In this document: positions 51,079 to 59,045 of the stretch, one piece after another
How positions within the stretch are numbered: position 1 is the stretch's first letter
Layout: each line of letters opens with the position of its first letter
Source: Novosphingobium sp.
GTDB taxonomy: Bacteria; Pseudomonadota; Alphaproteobacteria; Sphingomonadales; Sphingomonadaceae
Length of the DNA: 64,000 bases
Direction: 5' to 3'
Assembly (NCBI GenBank): GCA_026400375.1
Contig: JAPLPG010000329.1
Location: 1 to 64,000 of the forward strand
Program-made: the position numbers and the translations under genes
Notes under the pieces: generated by a model
Told to the model about the DNA's origin: nothing
Database searches by the model: none
Seen by the model: the letters and a program-made list of their open reading frames with translations, nothing else

Positions 51079-52203
51079 TCACTGGCCTCCTGCGGCAGCG
51101 GCGGGAGCCGGTTCAGCGCGCTTCAGTGCGGGTAGCGGCAGATAGGTCTGCACGCCCGGCGCCTCGAGCACGACCTTGTCGGTCTGGCTCAATACCCGCT
51201 CCATCGTTTCGTAATACATGCGCCGGCGGGTCACTTCCGGGGAAAGCTTGTACTGTTCGTAGACCTTGTCGAACGCTGTCGCCTCACCCCCGGCGCGCGC
51301 GGTCAGCTGCTGCGCCCAGGCCTGCGCCCGGTTCACTTCGCTCTGCGCGTCCTGCTGGGCGGCCAGCACTTCCTTGAAGGCATCGACCACCTTGGTCGGC
51401 GGATCGGTCTTCTTGATGTCCACGCCCTGGATCACGACGCCCGAACGATAGGCGTCGAGCACGTTCTGCATCCGGTCGCGCACGCTCTGTTCGATCTGCT
51501 GGCGGCCCGAACCCATCGCATCGTTCAGCGTTACCTCGGCGATGGACTGGCGCATGGCGGCTTCGGCCAGTTCGCGCACGGTCTGCTGGGGCTCTGCCAG
51601 CTGGAACATGTACTGCTTCAGGTCCTTGATGTTCCAGCGCACCAGATAGGTCAGGTCGACCAGGTTCTGGTCGCCGGTCAGCATCAGCTTTTCGCCATCG
51701 CCTTCGGGAATGGATTCGCTGCGCACCGAGGTCACGTCTTCGACCGCGACCGACTGGATCGGCCAGGGCAGCGTGAATGCCGTGCCCGAATCGAGCGTGC
51801 GGCTATAGGCGCCGAAGGTGGTGACCACGCCCTTTTCCTGCGGCGAGATCAGATGGACCATCGATGTCGACAGCCACAGCGCTGCAACCACGGCAATGCC
51901 GACCGGCAGCCACGATTTGCCATCGGGCCGCTGCGGCATGCGCGGCAAGGTGGGGCCGCGCCCGCCCCCGCCACCACCGCCCTTGCGGTTGCGGAAGATG
52001 TCTTCGATGTTGGGGCCACGGCGCTGGCCCGACCCGTTGCCGGCAGGGGGCTTGCCCGATTGCGGCGGCAGCCAGGGATTGCGCGGACCATCGCCCGATG
52101 GCGTCGGCGCAGGCGGGGCTTCGGGTGCATCGCCCGGTTCCCTTTCGCCCGAGGGCGCGGAATCGCCGCTGCCCGAACCCCAGGGGCTTTTCTTACCGGT
52201 CAT
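51079..52203 (-). CDS. hflK: Protease modulator HflK (band 7/SPFH)
   Basis: HflK is the partner of HflC. From the ATG at 52203 it has 374 residues. The cytoplasmic N-terminus is Gly/Pro-rich (SPWGSGSGDSAPSGE, GGGGGGGRGP). A transmembrane segment follows (WLPVGIAVVAALWLSTSMV), then the SPFH domain (ISPQEKGVVTTFGAYSRTL, GTAFTLPWPIQSVAVEDVT) and the HflK-typical DVDIKKTDPP-like segment (IQGVDIKKTDPPTKVVDAF) with the coiled-coil AQSEVNRAQAWAQQ. An in-frame ATG at 52272 (MTDQVGLFTRIG) could give 23 more residues; neither has a clear ribosome-binding site. The gene is divergent from mrp. Confidence 0.93.
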   Translation of the reverse strand: MTGKKSPWGSGSGDSAPSGEREPGDAPEAPPAPTPSGDGPRNPWLPPQSGKPPAGNGSGQRRGPNIEDIFRNRKGGGGGGGRGPTLPRMPQRPDGKSWLPVGIAVVAALWLSTSMVHLISPQEKGVVTTFGAYSRTLDSGTAFTLPWPIQSVAVEDVTSVRSESIPEGDGEKLMLTGDQNLVDLTYLVRWNIKDLKQYMFQLAEPQQTVRELAEAAMRQSIAEVTLNDAMGSGRQQIEQSVRDRMQNVLDAYRSGVVIQGVDIKKTDPPTKVVDAFKEVLAAQQDAQSEVNRAQAWAQQLTARAGGEATAFDKVYEQYKLSPEVTRRRMYYETMERVLSQTDKVVLEAPGVQTYLPLPALKRAEPAPAAAAGGQ

Positions 52204-52380
52204 GAAAAGACCGGTCAGGAAGTGGCTTGGCCCCCGGCCGATACGCGTGAATAGTCCAACCTGATCTGTCATGCATTCGTTATAGGAACCCTCGCTGCGA
52301 AAAACAGTGTCCATTCCCGAAAATTCATCTGCTAGGGCCGGCGGGCAAGGCTTCGTTACGAAGCAGGACAGGGAATTGTC

Positions 52381-53346
52381 GTGAGCATGGATGAAATGGC
52401 GCTGCGCGATGCGCTCGAACAGGCGGCGGGTGACCGGCTGCAATCGCTGAAACTGGCCGAAAACGTGGCCACCGTCATGCTCGAAGTGGGCGGGCTGGAG
52501 CGGCTGGACCGGGACAAGCTGGAGATGGCCGTCCGCGATGCGGCACGGAAAGCGGGCGTCGCCGACTTGCGGCTGGGCATGACGGCAGAGCGCAAGGCGC
52601 GGCTGATCATTGCCGTGTGATCGGGCAAGGGAGGCGTGGGCAAGTCCACGCTGTCGGCCAATCTGGCGGTGGCCATGGCGCGTCTGGGGCGCAAGGTCGG
52701 GCTGGTCGATGCCGACATCTACGGCCCCTCGCAGCCACGCCTGCTGATGACCGAGGGCCGCAAGCCCGAAGCGGAAGGCAACAAGATGCACCCGGTGCCC
52801 AGCCCCTGGGGCGTGCCGATGCTGTCGATGGGGCATCTGGTCCAGCCGGGACAGGCCATCGCCTGGCGCGGCCCGATGGCGGGCAATGCGCTGAACCAGC
52901 TGATCGATGCGCACTGGGGCGATACTGAAATCCTGGTGGTGGACCTGCCGCCCGGCACCGGTGACGTGCAATTGACGATGCTGGCCAAGCACAAGCCGGC
53001 CGGCGCGGTGATCGTCTCCACCCCGCAGGATCTGGCGCTGATGGATGCCACCCGTGCCATCGGCCTGTTCGAACAGGGCAGCGTGCCGCTGATCGGCATG
53101 GTCGAGAACATGGCGGGCTATATCTGTCCCCATTGCGGCGAGGAAAGCGATCCCTTCGGCGTCGGCGGCGCCGAAGCGGCGGCCAGGGTGATGAAGCTGC
53201 CCTTCCTCGGCCGGGTGCCGCTCGACATGGCCATCCGCCGCGAAAGCGATGCCGGCAATCCGCCCGCAGCCGGAGACGGCCCGCAGGCCGAAGCGTTCCT
53301 ATCCATCGCGCGGGCCGTGCTCGCGTGGATCGACGCAAAGCGCTGA
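52381..53346 (+). pseudogene. apbC: Mrp/ApbC Fe-S cluster carrier ATPase interrupted by an in-frame TGA at the P-loop
   Basis: Mrp/ApbC proteins bind and transfer Fe-S clusters. The frame is continuous for 322 codons apart from one TGA at 52618-52620. The first 79 codons (GTG start, AGGGA site) encode the N-terminal MIP18-like domain (LRLGMTAERKARLIIAV). After the stop come SGKGGVGKST (the deviant Walker A), LVDADIYGPSQPRLL, VVDLPPGTGDVQLTM (switch/Walker B), YICPHCGEE (the cluster CxxC) and PFLGRVPLDMAIR. The stop replaces the residue just before SGKGG (usually Ala, Ser or Gly). One base change from GGA or TCA would create it. A GTG at 52636 could restart translation, but only inside the P-loop. 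It is likely inactive as written, or an error. Confidence 0.85.
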
Positions 53347-53351
53347 GGCCG

Positions 53352-55649
53352 ATGCGTCTGACCCGGCGAGGCATGCTGGTAGGAGCAGGGGTGGGCGGCA
53401 CGCTGCTCATCGCCTTCCCGCTGCTGCCGCGCCGCCATCCGGTGCCACTGGCAGCGGGCAAGGACGAACATGTCGTCGATGCCTTCCTGAAAGTCGGGAA
53501 GATCAGGAACGGCGACTGCATCCTGACCATTGCCGTGCCCTTGTGCGAAATGGGGCAGGGCATCACCACGCTGGTCGCCCAGATCGTGGCGGACGAGGCA
53601 GGCGCGGACTGGCGCAAGGTGGCGGTGGAAGCCGCGCCGATCAGTCCGGCCTATGCCGATCCGGTGCTGTCGGCCAGATGGGCGCCGCTGTGGATGCCGG
53701 CGTTCGCCTCATTGGGCGAAGATGCCGATGGCACGCTGGCCCGGCTCCATGCCGAACGCGGACCGTTGATGATTACCGCCGATGGCACTGCGCTCGCCGC
53801 CTTCGAAGCGCCTCTGCGCGCGGCCGGCGCGGCCCTGCGCGCGATGATGGCGCAGGCCGCGGCAGACAAGTGGGGCGTCGGCTGGGAGGAATGCGATACG
53901 AAGGACAGCTTCGTGACGCATGGCAGGAAGCGCCTGTCCTTCGGCCAGTTGCTCGATGCCGCCGTGGATTACGATCCGCCCGCCGTGCCGGTGCTGCGTG
54001 CCGAACCCCCGCGTGAGGCGCCCGGCCAGTTTCCCGAAGGGGCCCCGGCGCGCCGTCCCCGGCTGGATCTGCCCGCCAAGGTCGATGGCAGCTTCACCTT
54101 TGCCGCCGACGTGCGCCTGCCCGGCATGGTCTTTGCCGCGATTGCCCATGGACCGCAGGGGTCCAGCGTGCTGTCGAGCTACGACAAGCAGGCCGCAGCA
54201 GCGGTGCGCGGGCTGGTGACCGTGGTCAAGGCCCGGCGCTGGCTCGCCGCCGTCGCCACCGGCTGGCATGCCGCCGACAAGGCAGTGCGGGCGATGGAGC
54301 CGCGCTTCACCGCAGACGGTCCGATTGCCGATAGCGAGAAGGTGCTCGTCGCGCTCGACAAGGCGCTGACCAAGGGCGATCCGCAGCGCCTCATGGCCGA
54401 AGGCGATCCCGATGTGCTGCTCGCCAGGCCTTCGCTTACGGCGCGCTACGATATCGACGCTGCGTTTCATGCCCCGCTCGAAACGGCCAGCGCCACCGCG
54501 CGGATGCGGCACGGCAAGCTTGAGCTGTGGATCGCCACGCAAGCGCCGGAACGCGCGCGGCGCGCGGCGGCGCGGGCGGCGGGCGTCGGCCGCGCCGATG
54601 TCATCGTCTATCCGATGCACGCCGGCGGCAGCTTCGATGCCCGGCTCGATGTGCGCATCGCCGCGCAAGTTGCCACGATCTGCCGGATCGTCGGCAAGCC
54701 GGTGCAGCTGACCTATTCGCGCTGGCAGGAAGCGCTCGCAGGGATTCCCCGCACGCCGCTGTCGGCGCAGCTGGATGGCGCGATCAGTCCGGACAAGACG
54801 CGCGTTCTGGGCTGGCGCACGCGGCTGGCGGTTCCGGCAACGGCGCTGGAATCGGGCGCGCGCCTGCTCGATGGGTGGGGCGTCGGCCAGGCGCTCGATC
54901 TGCAGGACCGGGCCGATCCGCTGGCCTGCGAAGGGGCGATGCCGCTGTACCGCATTCCCGAAAAGGCAGTGGACCAGGTGCCCCTGTCGCTGCGCCAGCC
55001 CACCGCGCGGTTTCGCGGGCAGGCCCATGGCTACACCGCCTTCCTGACCGAAAGCTTCATCGACGAACTCGCCCACGCGGCGGGCAAGGAGCCGCTGTCG
55101 TTCCGCGTCGGCATGCTGGAAGGCGAGCCGCGCGTGGTGGCCTGCCTGCAAGGCGCAGGACGGCTGGCGCAATGGGGCGGCGGGATCGAGGCATCGGGCC
55201 AGGGCATCGCGTTCCACCAGATGACGCTGCCCACCGGCAGCGGCGCCACCGCCAGGGGCCTGATCGCGGTCGTCGCCACCGCACGGGCCGAAGCGGGCGT
55301 GGTGCGGGTGGAGCGGCTCAGCGCCTATGTCGACATCGGCCGCATCGTGAACATGGCGATTGCCCGCCAGCAGATCGAAGGCGGGCTGATGTTCGGACTT
55401 GCCCACGCCGTCGGCGGCAGCAGCGGCTATGCCAAAGGGCGGCCGATTGCGGCAAGACTGGCGCAATTGGGACTACCCCTGCTTGCCGATTGCCCCAAGG
55501 TTGATATTGCCTTTGCCGACAGCAACGAGGACCCGTTCGATCCCGGCGAACTGGGAATGGTGGCGGTCGCTCCGGCTATCGCCAATGCCCTGTTTTCGGC
55601 TACGGGCGTGCGCTTCCGGCGATTGCCGTTAATTTCCGAAGGCTTTTGA
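53352..55649 (+). CDS. Molybdenum hydroxylase large subunit (isoquinoline 1-oxidoreductase beta-like)
   Basis: A 765-residue molybdopterin-binding subunit of the xanthine dehydrogenase family, IorB type. The N-terminus MRLTRRGMLVGAGVGGTLLIAF is a Tat-like leader with twin Arg. Motifs are VPLCEMGQGITTLVAQIVADE (the Mo-cofactor GQG loop), the catalytic-domain opening RLDLPAKVDGSFTFAADVRLPGM, RFRGQAHGYTAFLTESFIDELA, and the C-terminal DPFDPGELGMVAVAPAIANAL, carrying the catalytic Glu. The usual small [2Fe-2S] subunit is not adjacent; the only one in the window is at 23670-24179. The gene begins 5 bases after mrp, and hemH follows after 18 bases. Substrate unknown; IorB relatives act on N-heterocycles or aldehydes. 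Confidence 0.9.
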   Translation: MRLTRRGMLVGAGVGGTLLIAFPLLPRRHPVPLAAGKDEHVVDAFLKVGKIRNGDCILTIAVPLCEMGQGITTLVAQIVADEAGADWRKVAVEAAPISPAYADPVLSARWAPLWMPAFASLGEDADGTLARLHAERGPLMITADGTALAAFEAPLRAAGAALRAMMAQAAADKWGVGWEECDTKDSFVTHGRKRLSFGQLLDAAVDYDPPAVPVLRAEPPREAPGQFPEGAPARRPRLDLPAKVDGSFTFAADVRLPGMVFAAIAHGPQGSSVLSSYDKQAAAAVRGLVTVVKARRWLAAVATGWHAADKAVRAMEPRFTADGPIADSEKVLVALDKALTKGDPQRLMAEGDPDVLLARPSLTARYDIDAAFHAPLETASATARMRHGKLELWIATQAPERARRAAARAAGVGRADVIVYPMHAGGSFDARLDVRIAAQVATICRIVGKPVQLTYSRWQEALAGIPRTPLSAQLDGAISPDKTRVLGWRTRLAVPATALESGARLLDGWGVGQALDLQDRADPLACEGAMPLYRIPEKAVDQVPLSLRQPTARFRGQAHGYTAFLTESFIDELAHAAGKEPLSFRVGMLEGEPRVVACLQGAGRLAQWGGGIEASGQGIAFHQMTLPTGSGATARGLIAVVATARAEAGVVRVERLSAYVDIGRIVNMAIARQQIEGGLMFGLAHAVGGSSGYAKGRPIAARLAQLGLPLLADCPKVDIAFADSNEDPFDPGELGMVAVAPAIANALFSATGVRFRRLPLISEGF

Positions 55650-55667
55650 GCCTGTCTTTTAAGGACC

Positions 55668-56684
55668 ATGATGCAACGCCCTGCCGATCATCCTGTTGTG
55701 CTTACCGGCAAGATCGGCGTTCTCGTCGTCAACCTCGGCACGCCCGATTCCCCCGATGTGCCTGCGGTAAAGCGCTACCTGAAGGAGTTCCTTTCGGATT
55801 CGCGCGTGGTGGAAATCCCCCGGCTGATCTGGCAGCCGATCCTGCGCGGCATCATCCTCAACACCCGGCCCAAGAAATCGGCCCACGCCTATGCGCAAGT
55901 GTGGAGCGAGGACGGCTCGCCGCTCGCCGCCATCACCAAGGCGCAGGCGCGCGCCTTGCAGGAACGGCTCGGCGATGCCGCGATCGTCCGCCATGCGATG
56001 CGCTACCAGTCGCCCGCCGTGGCCGCAGAGCTTGACGCCTTGCTGGCGGCAGGGTGCGAACGCATCCTGATCGCGCCGCTCTATCCGCACTATTCGGGCG
56101 CCACCACCGCCTCGGCGCTCGATGCCGTGGCCGACTGGATCAAGGCCCGCCGCCGCCTGCCCGCGCTGCGCACCCTGCCGCCCTATCACGATGACCCGGC
56201 CTTCATCGGCGCGCTCCATGCACAGATGTCGCGAGAGATCGCGGCGCTGGCGTTCACGCCCGAACTGCTGCTGCTGAGCTACCACGGCATGCCCGAACGC
56301 ACGCTGCTGCTCGGCGATCCCTATCACTGCCACTGCCGCAAGACCTCGCGCCTGCTGGCTGAACGCTTCGCGCAGAGCCACCCCGGCCTGCGGCTGGAAA
56401 CCACGTTCCAGTCGCGCTTCGGCCGTGCCAAGTGGCTGGAACCTGCCACCGACACCGTGCTGATCGAAGAGGCGACCAAAGGCACCCGCCGCATCGTCAT
56501 CGCCGCGCCTGCATTCTCGGCCGATTGCCTCGAGACGCTGGAAGAACTGGCCATCCGCGGCAAGGAAGATTTCGAAGCGGCAGGCGGCACGCACTTTGCC
56601 GCGCTCAGCTGCCTCAACGCCGGTTCAGAAGGCGTGGACATGCTCGAAACGCTCATCCGCCGCGAACTGTCGGGCTGGATCTGA
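55668..56684 (+). CDS. hemH: Ferrochelatase
   Basis: HemH inserts Fe2+ into protoporphyrin IX, the last step of heme b synthesis. The 338-residue protein has KIGVLVVNLGTPDSPDVPAVKRYLKEFLSD (the class opening), LYPHYSGATTASALD and the active-site His in LLLLSYHGMPERTL. YHCHCRKTSRLLAE and TTFQSRFGRAKWLEPAT come next, with FSADCLETLEE and the metal-path Glu. Two tandem ATGs (55668 and 55671) follow AAGGA. The second has the better 5-base spacing. It lies between the molybdenum hydroxylase and a P450 gene; the heme link with the P450 is suggestive but not proof of co-regulation. Confidence 0.97.
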   Translation: MMQRPADHPVVLTGKIGVLVVNLGTPDSPDVPAVKRYLKEFLSDSRVVEIPRLIWQPILRGIILNTRPKKSAHAYAQVWSEDGSPLAAITKAQARALQERLGDAAIVRHAMRYQSPAVAAELDALLAAGCERILIAPLYPHYSGATTASALDAVADWIKARRRLPALRTLPPYHDDPAFIGALHAQMSREIAALAFTPELLLLSYHGMPERTLLLGDPYHCHCRKTSRLLAERFAQSHPGLRLETTFQSRFGRAKWLEPATDTVLIEEATKGTRRIVIAAPAFSADCLETLEELAIRGKEDFEAAGGTHFAALSCLNAGSEGVDMLETLIRRELSGWI

Positions 56685-56752
56685 ACTACCCTCTTGGCCG
56701 CTGCCGAATGGCATGTTAATTGCCCGGTTAAATTGATAAACCGGGAGAGACC

Positions 56753-58147
56753 ATGGCCAGTATAGCGCCCGATATCGGCACCCACCTGCACACCGACCGG
56801 GCCAATCCGCACTGGGTGCGTCTGGGTGATGACAGCAAGCTCGATCACATCCCGGGCGAAGATGGCTGGCCGGTGCTGGGCACCACGCTGATGCAGTTGG
56901 CCGATCCGCTCGGCTTCCAGAAACGCATGGCCGATACCTACGGCCCGGTGTTCCGCACGCGCAGCTTCGGGCGGCGCGGGGTCAATCTGGTCGGCGCCGA
57001 TGCCAACGAACTGGTGCTGTTCGATCGCGAAAAGCTGTTTTCCAACGAGCAGGGCTGGGGCCCGGTGCTCAACCTGCTGTTCCCGCGCGGGCTGATGCTG
57101 ATGGATTTCGAAGCCCATCGCATCGATCGCCGCGCGCTGTCGATCGCCTTCAAGCCCGAACCGATGCGCGCCTATTGCGGCGTGCTCAACACCGGCATCG
57201 CCTCGGCCATGGCTGGCTGGGGCGGCCCGATGCGGCTCTACGATGCGATCAAGGCGCTGACCCTCGATACCGCCGCATCCAGCTTCCTTGGCCTGCCGCT
57301 GGGGCCAGAGGCGGACCGCCTGAACCAGGCCTTCGTCGACATGGTCCAGGCCTCGGTCGGCGTGGTCCGCAAGCCGCTGCCGTTCACCAAGATGGGCAAG
57401 GGCGTGGCCGGGCGGCGGCTGATGGTCGAATACTTCGGACGGCTGGTGCGCGAACGCCGCGCCCATCCGGGCCAGGACATGTTCAGCCAGTTTGCGCTCG
57501 CCACCAGAGACGATGGCTCGCTCCTGCCCGAAGATGTCGTGGTCGATCACATGATCTTCCTGATGATGGCCGCGCACGATACGATCACCTCGTCGGCCAC
57601 CGTGCTGTTCTGGCAACTGGCCAGGAACCCCGATTGGCAGGACAAGCTGCGGGCCGAGGCGCGCGCGGTTACCGGCGGAGTCGGGCTGTCGCTCGCCTAT
57701 GAAGACCTTGGCCGGATGGAGCTGACCGAGATGGCGTTCAAGGAAGCGCTGCGCTTCATGCCGCCTGTGCCCAACATGCCGCGCCGCGCGCTGCGCGATT
57801 TCCGCTTCGGCGGTTATGACATACCCGCCGGCACGCCCATCGGCATCAGCCCTGCTGCGGTCCACCACGATCCGGCGCATTGGGACCAGCCGCAGGTGTT
57901 CGATCCGATGCGCTTCACGGCAGATAAGGTGGCGGCGCGGCACAAGTATGCCTGGGCACCGTTCGGCGGCGGCGCGCACATGTGCCTGGGGCTGCATTTC
58001 GCCTATATGCAGGTCAAGTTGCTGGCCAACCACATCCTCACGCGGTTCGAGATCGTGATGCAGCCGGGGGCAGAGCCGCAGTGGCAGGCCTGGCCGATCC
58101 CCAAGCCGCGCGATGGCCTGAAGGTGGCGCTGCGCCGACTCGGCTGA
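56753..58147 (+). CDS. Cytochrome P450
   Basis: A 464-residue soluble bacterial P450. The oxygen-binding I-helix reads MAAHDTITSSATV (A-x-x-D-T-x-T/S, about residue 274). The ExxR is in FKEALRFMPP (about 329-332). The heme-Cys loop is FGGGAHMCLGLHFA with Cys410. The N-terminus (VRLGDDSKLDHIPGEDGWPVLG) has the proline-rich hinge and no membrane anchor. The overall pattern is closer to the CYP26/CYP51-like long bacterial P450s than to CYP101. No ferredoxin or reductase gene is adjacent. Substrate is unknown; lipids or terpenoids are typical for this type. GGGAGAG precedes the ATG at 56753. It follows hemH by 68 bases. Confidence 0.94.
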   Translation: MASIAPDIGTHLHTDRANPHWVRLGDDSKLDHIPGEDGWPVLGTTLMQLADPLGFQKRMADTYGPVFRTRSFGRRGVNLVGADANELVLFDREKLFSNEQGWGPVLNLLFPRGLMLMDFEAHRIDRRALSIAFKPEPMRAYCGVLNTGIASAMAGWGGPMRLYDAIKALTLDTAASSFLGLPLGPEADRLNQAFVDMVQASVGVVRKPLPFTKMGKGVAGRRLMVEYFGRLVRERRAHPGQDMFSQFALATRDDGSLLPEDVVVDHMIFLMMAAHDTITSSATVLFWQLARNPDWQDKLRAEARAVTGGVGLSLAYEDLGRMELTEMAFKEALRFMPPVPNMPRRALRDFRFGGYDIPAGTPIGISPAAVHHDPAHWDQPQVFDPMRFTADKVAARHKYAWAPFGGGAHMCLGLHFAYMQVKLLANHILTRFEIVMQPGAEPQWQAWPIPKPRDGLKVALRRLG

Positions 58148-58278
58148 TGCACCGAATCTGTTGACGATTCGATGCGCCACCGCTAAGGGCCGCGCTTTCC
58201 GGCGGGATATTCCGCCATCCCGCAAGTATTCACGCGGCCGCCCCGTGCGCCCGCCAAGGCACGAGAAACAGGAAAACC

Positions 58279-58539
58279 ATGGCCAACACGCCGCAAGCCC
58301 GTAAGCGTATCCGTCGCAACGATCGCCGCGCCGAAATCAACGGCAACCGCCTCTCGCGCATCCGCACTTTCGTCAAGAAGGTCGAATCGGCGCTTGAAGG
58401 TGGTGACAAGTCGGGTGCGGCAGAAGCGCTGAAGGCGGCGCAGCCTGAACTGGCGCGTGGCGTTGCCCGTGGCGTGCTGCACAAGAACACCGTGGCGCGC
58501 AAGCTGTCGCGCCTGACGAAGCGCGTCGCCGCTCTCTGA
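58279..58539 (+). CDS. rpsT: 30S ribosomal protein S20
   Basis: S20 is a helical primary-binding protein of the small subunit. The 86-residue sequence [20 protein letters not shown], then [17 protein letters not shown] and [19 protein letters not shown], matches the family end to end. AGGAAAACC precedes the ATG. It sits upstream of dnaA, a common sphingomonad arrangement. A strong hairpin 107 bases downstream terminates it before the dnaA leader. Confidence 0.97.
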   Translation: MANTPQARKRIRRNDRRAEINGNRLSRIRTFVKKVESALEGGDKSGAAEALKAAQPELARGVARGVLHKNTVARKLSRLTKRVAAL

Positions 58540-58645
58540 TCGCACCGTTCCAGAGCAATCTGGCGGTCCGGATCGGACCTAATCGAATCGCTGGCCAATC
58601 CGGTTCACGCGTTCTTTCGGTTAAGGCAGCACAAACATGGAACGT

Positions 58646-58673
58646 GGCCGGCGAGTGCTTCGCCGGCCCTTTT
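58646..58673 (+). terminator. Intrinsic terminator downstream of rpsT
   Basis: GGCCGGCGA and TCGCCGGCC form a perfect 9-bp stem around GTGCT, followed by CTTTT. It separates rpsT transcription from dnaA. Confidence 0.88.
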
Positions 58674-59045
58674 CATTTGTGCAGCGCAAGTATGACGCCG
58701 CGCTCTATTGTTACAGTGTGCAGACGCAGCAAGTCACGGAAACTACGCGATTCGCATGGTTAGAGTGCTGAGAATAAGTAAAAACCCTTAAAAATCAGCA
58801 TGTTAATGCAGTCGTGCGGGTTAGCGGGAGTCAAGGGCATTTATTTCAGTTTTTTTGCGCCCTCCCTGCTTGCGCGATAGGCCCGAAGGCCAATAGACAG
58901 TTCTCACCGGCGGCGGGAATCACTGCCAACTGGTGTCACTGGACATTTTTCGAACAGGACCTGTCGCACACTGCGCGGCAGTTAGTGGTTATTTATGCCT
59001 GCGTGCCGTGAAAGGCGCGCGGGTAAGGAAGTTGGGGCGCGAAGC
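58674..59045 (+). other. dnaA leader region (non-coding, relatively AT-rich)
   Basis: About 370 bases with no convincing gene. It is the most AT-rich part of the window, with GAGAATAAGTAAAAACCCTT near 58770-58790, ATTTATTTCAGTTTTTTTG near 58840-58856, and TTATTTATGCC just before the start. GANTC sites occur at 58749, 58828 and 58917, with a further one at 58585. CcrM methylation at GANTC influences dnaA expression in other alphaproteobacteria. I could not find a good DnaA box (TTATNCACA), so I do not call an origin here. Confidence 0.5.

Noticed and set aside
52618-52620. TGA in mrp read as selenocysteine.
   Set aside because: Mrp/ApbC proteins do not use Cys or Sec at the residue before SGKGG, and no SECIS-like hairpin was noticed just downstream.
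58674-59045. oriC next to dnaA.
   Set aside because: No DnaA box (TTATNCACA or close variants) could be found on either strand. Alphaproteobacterial origins are often elsewhere.
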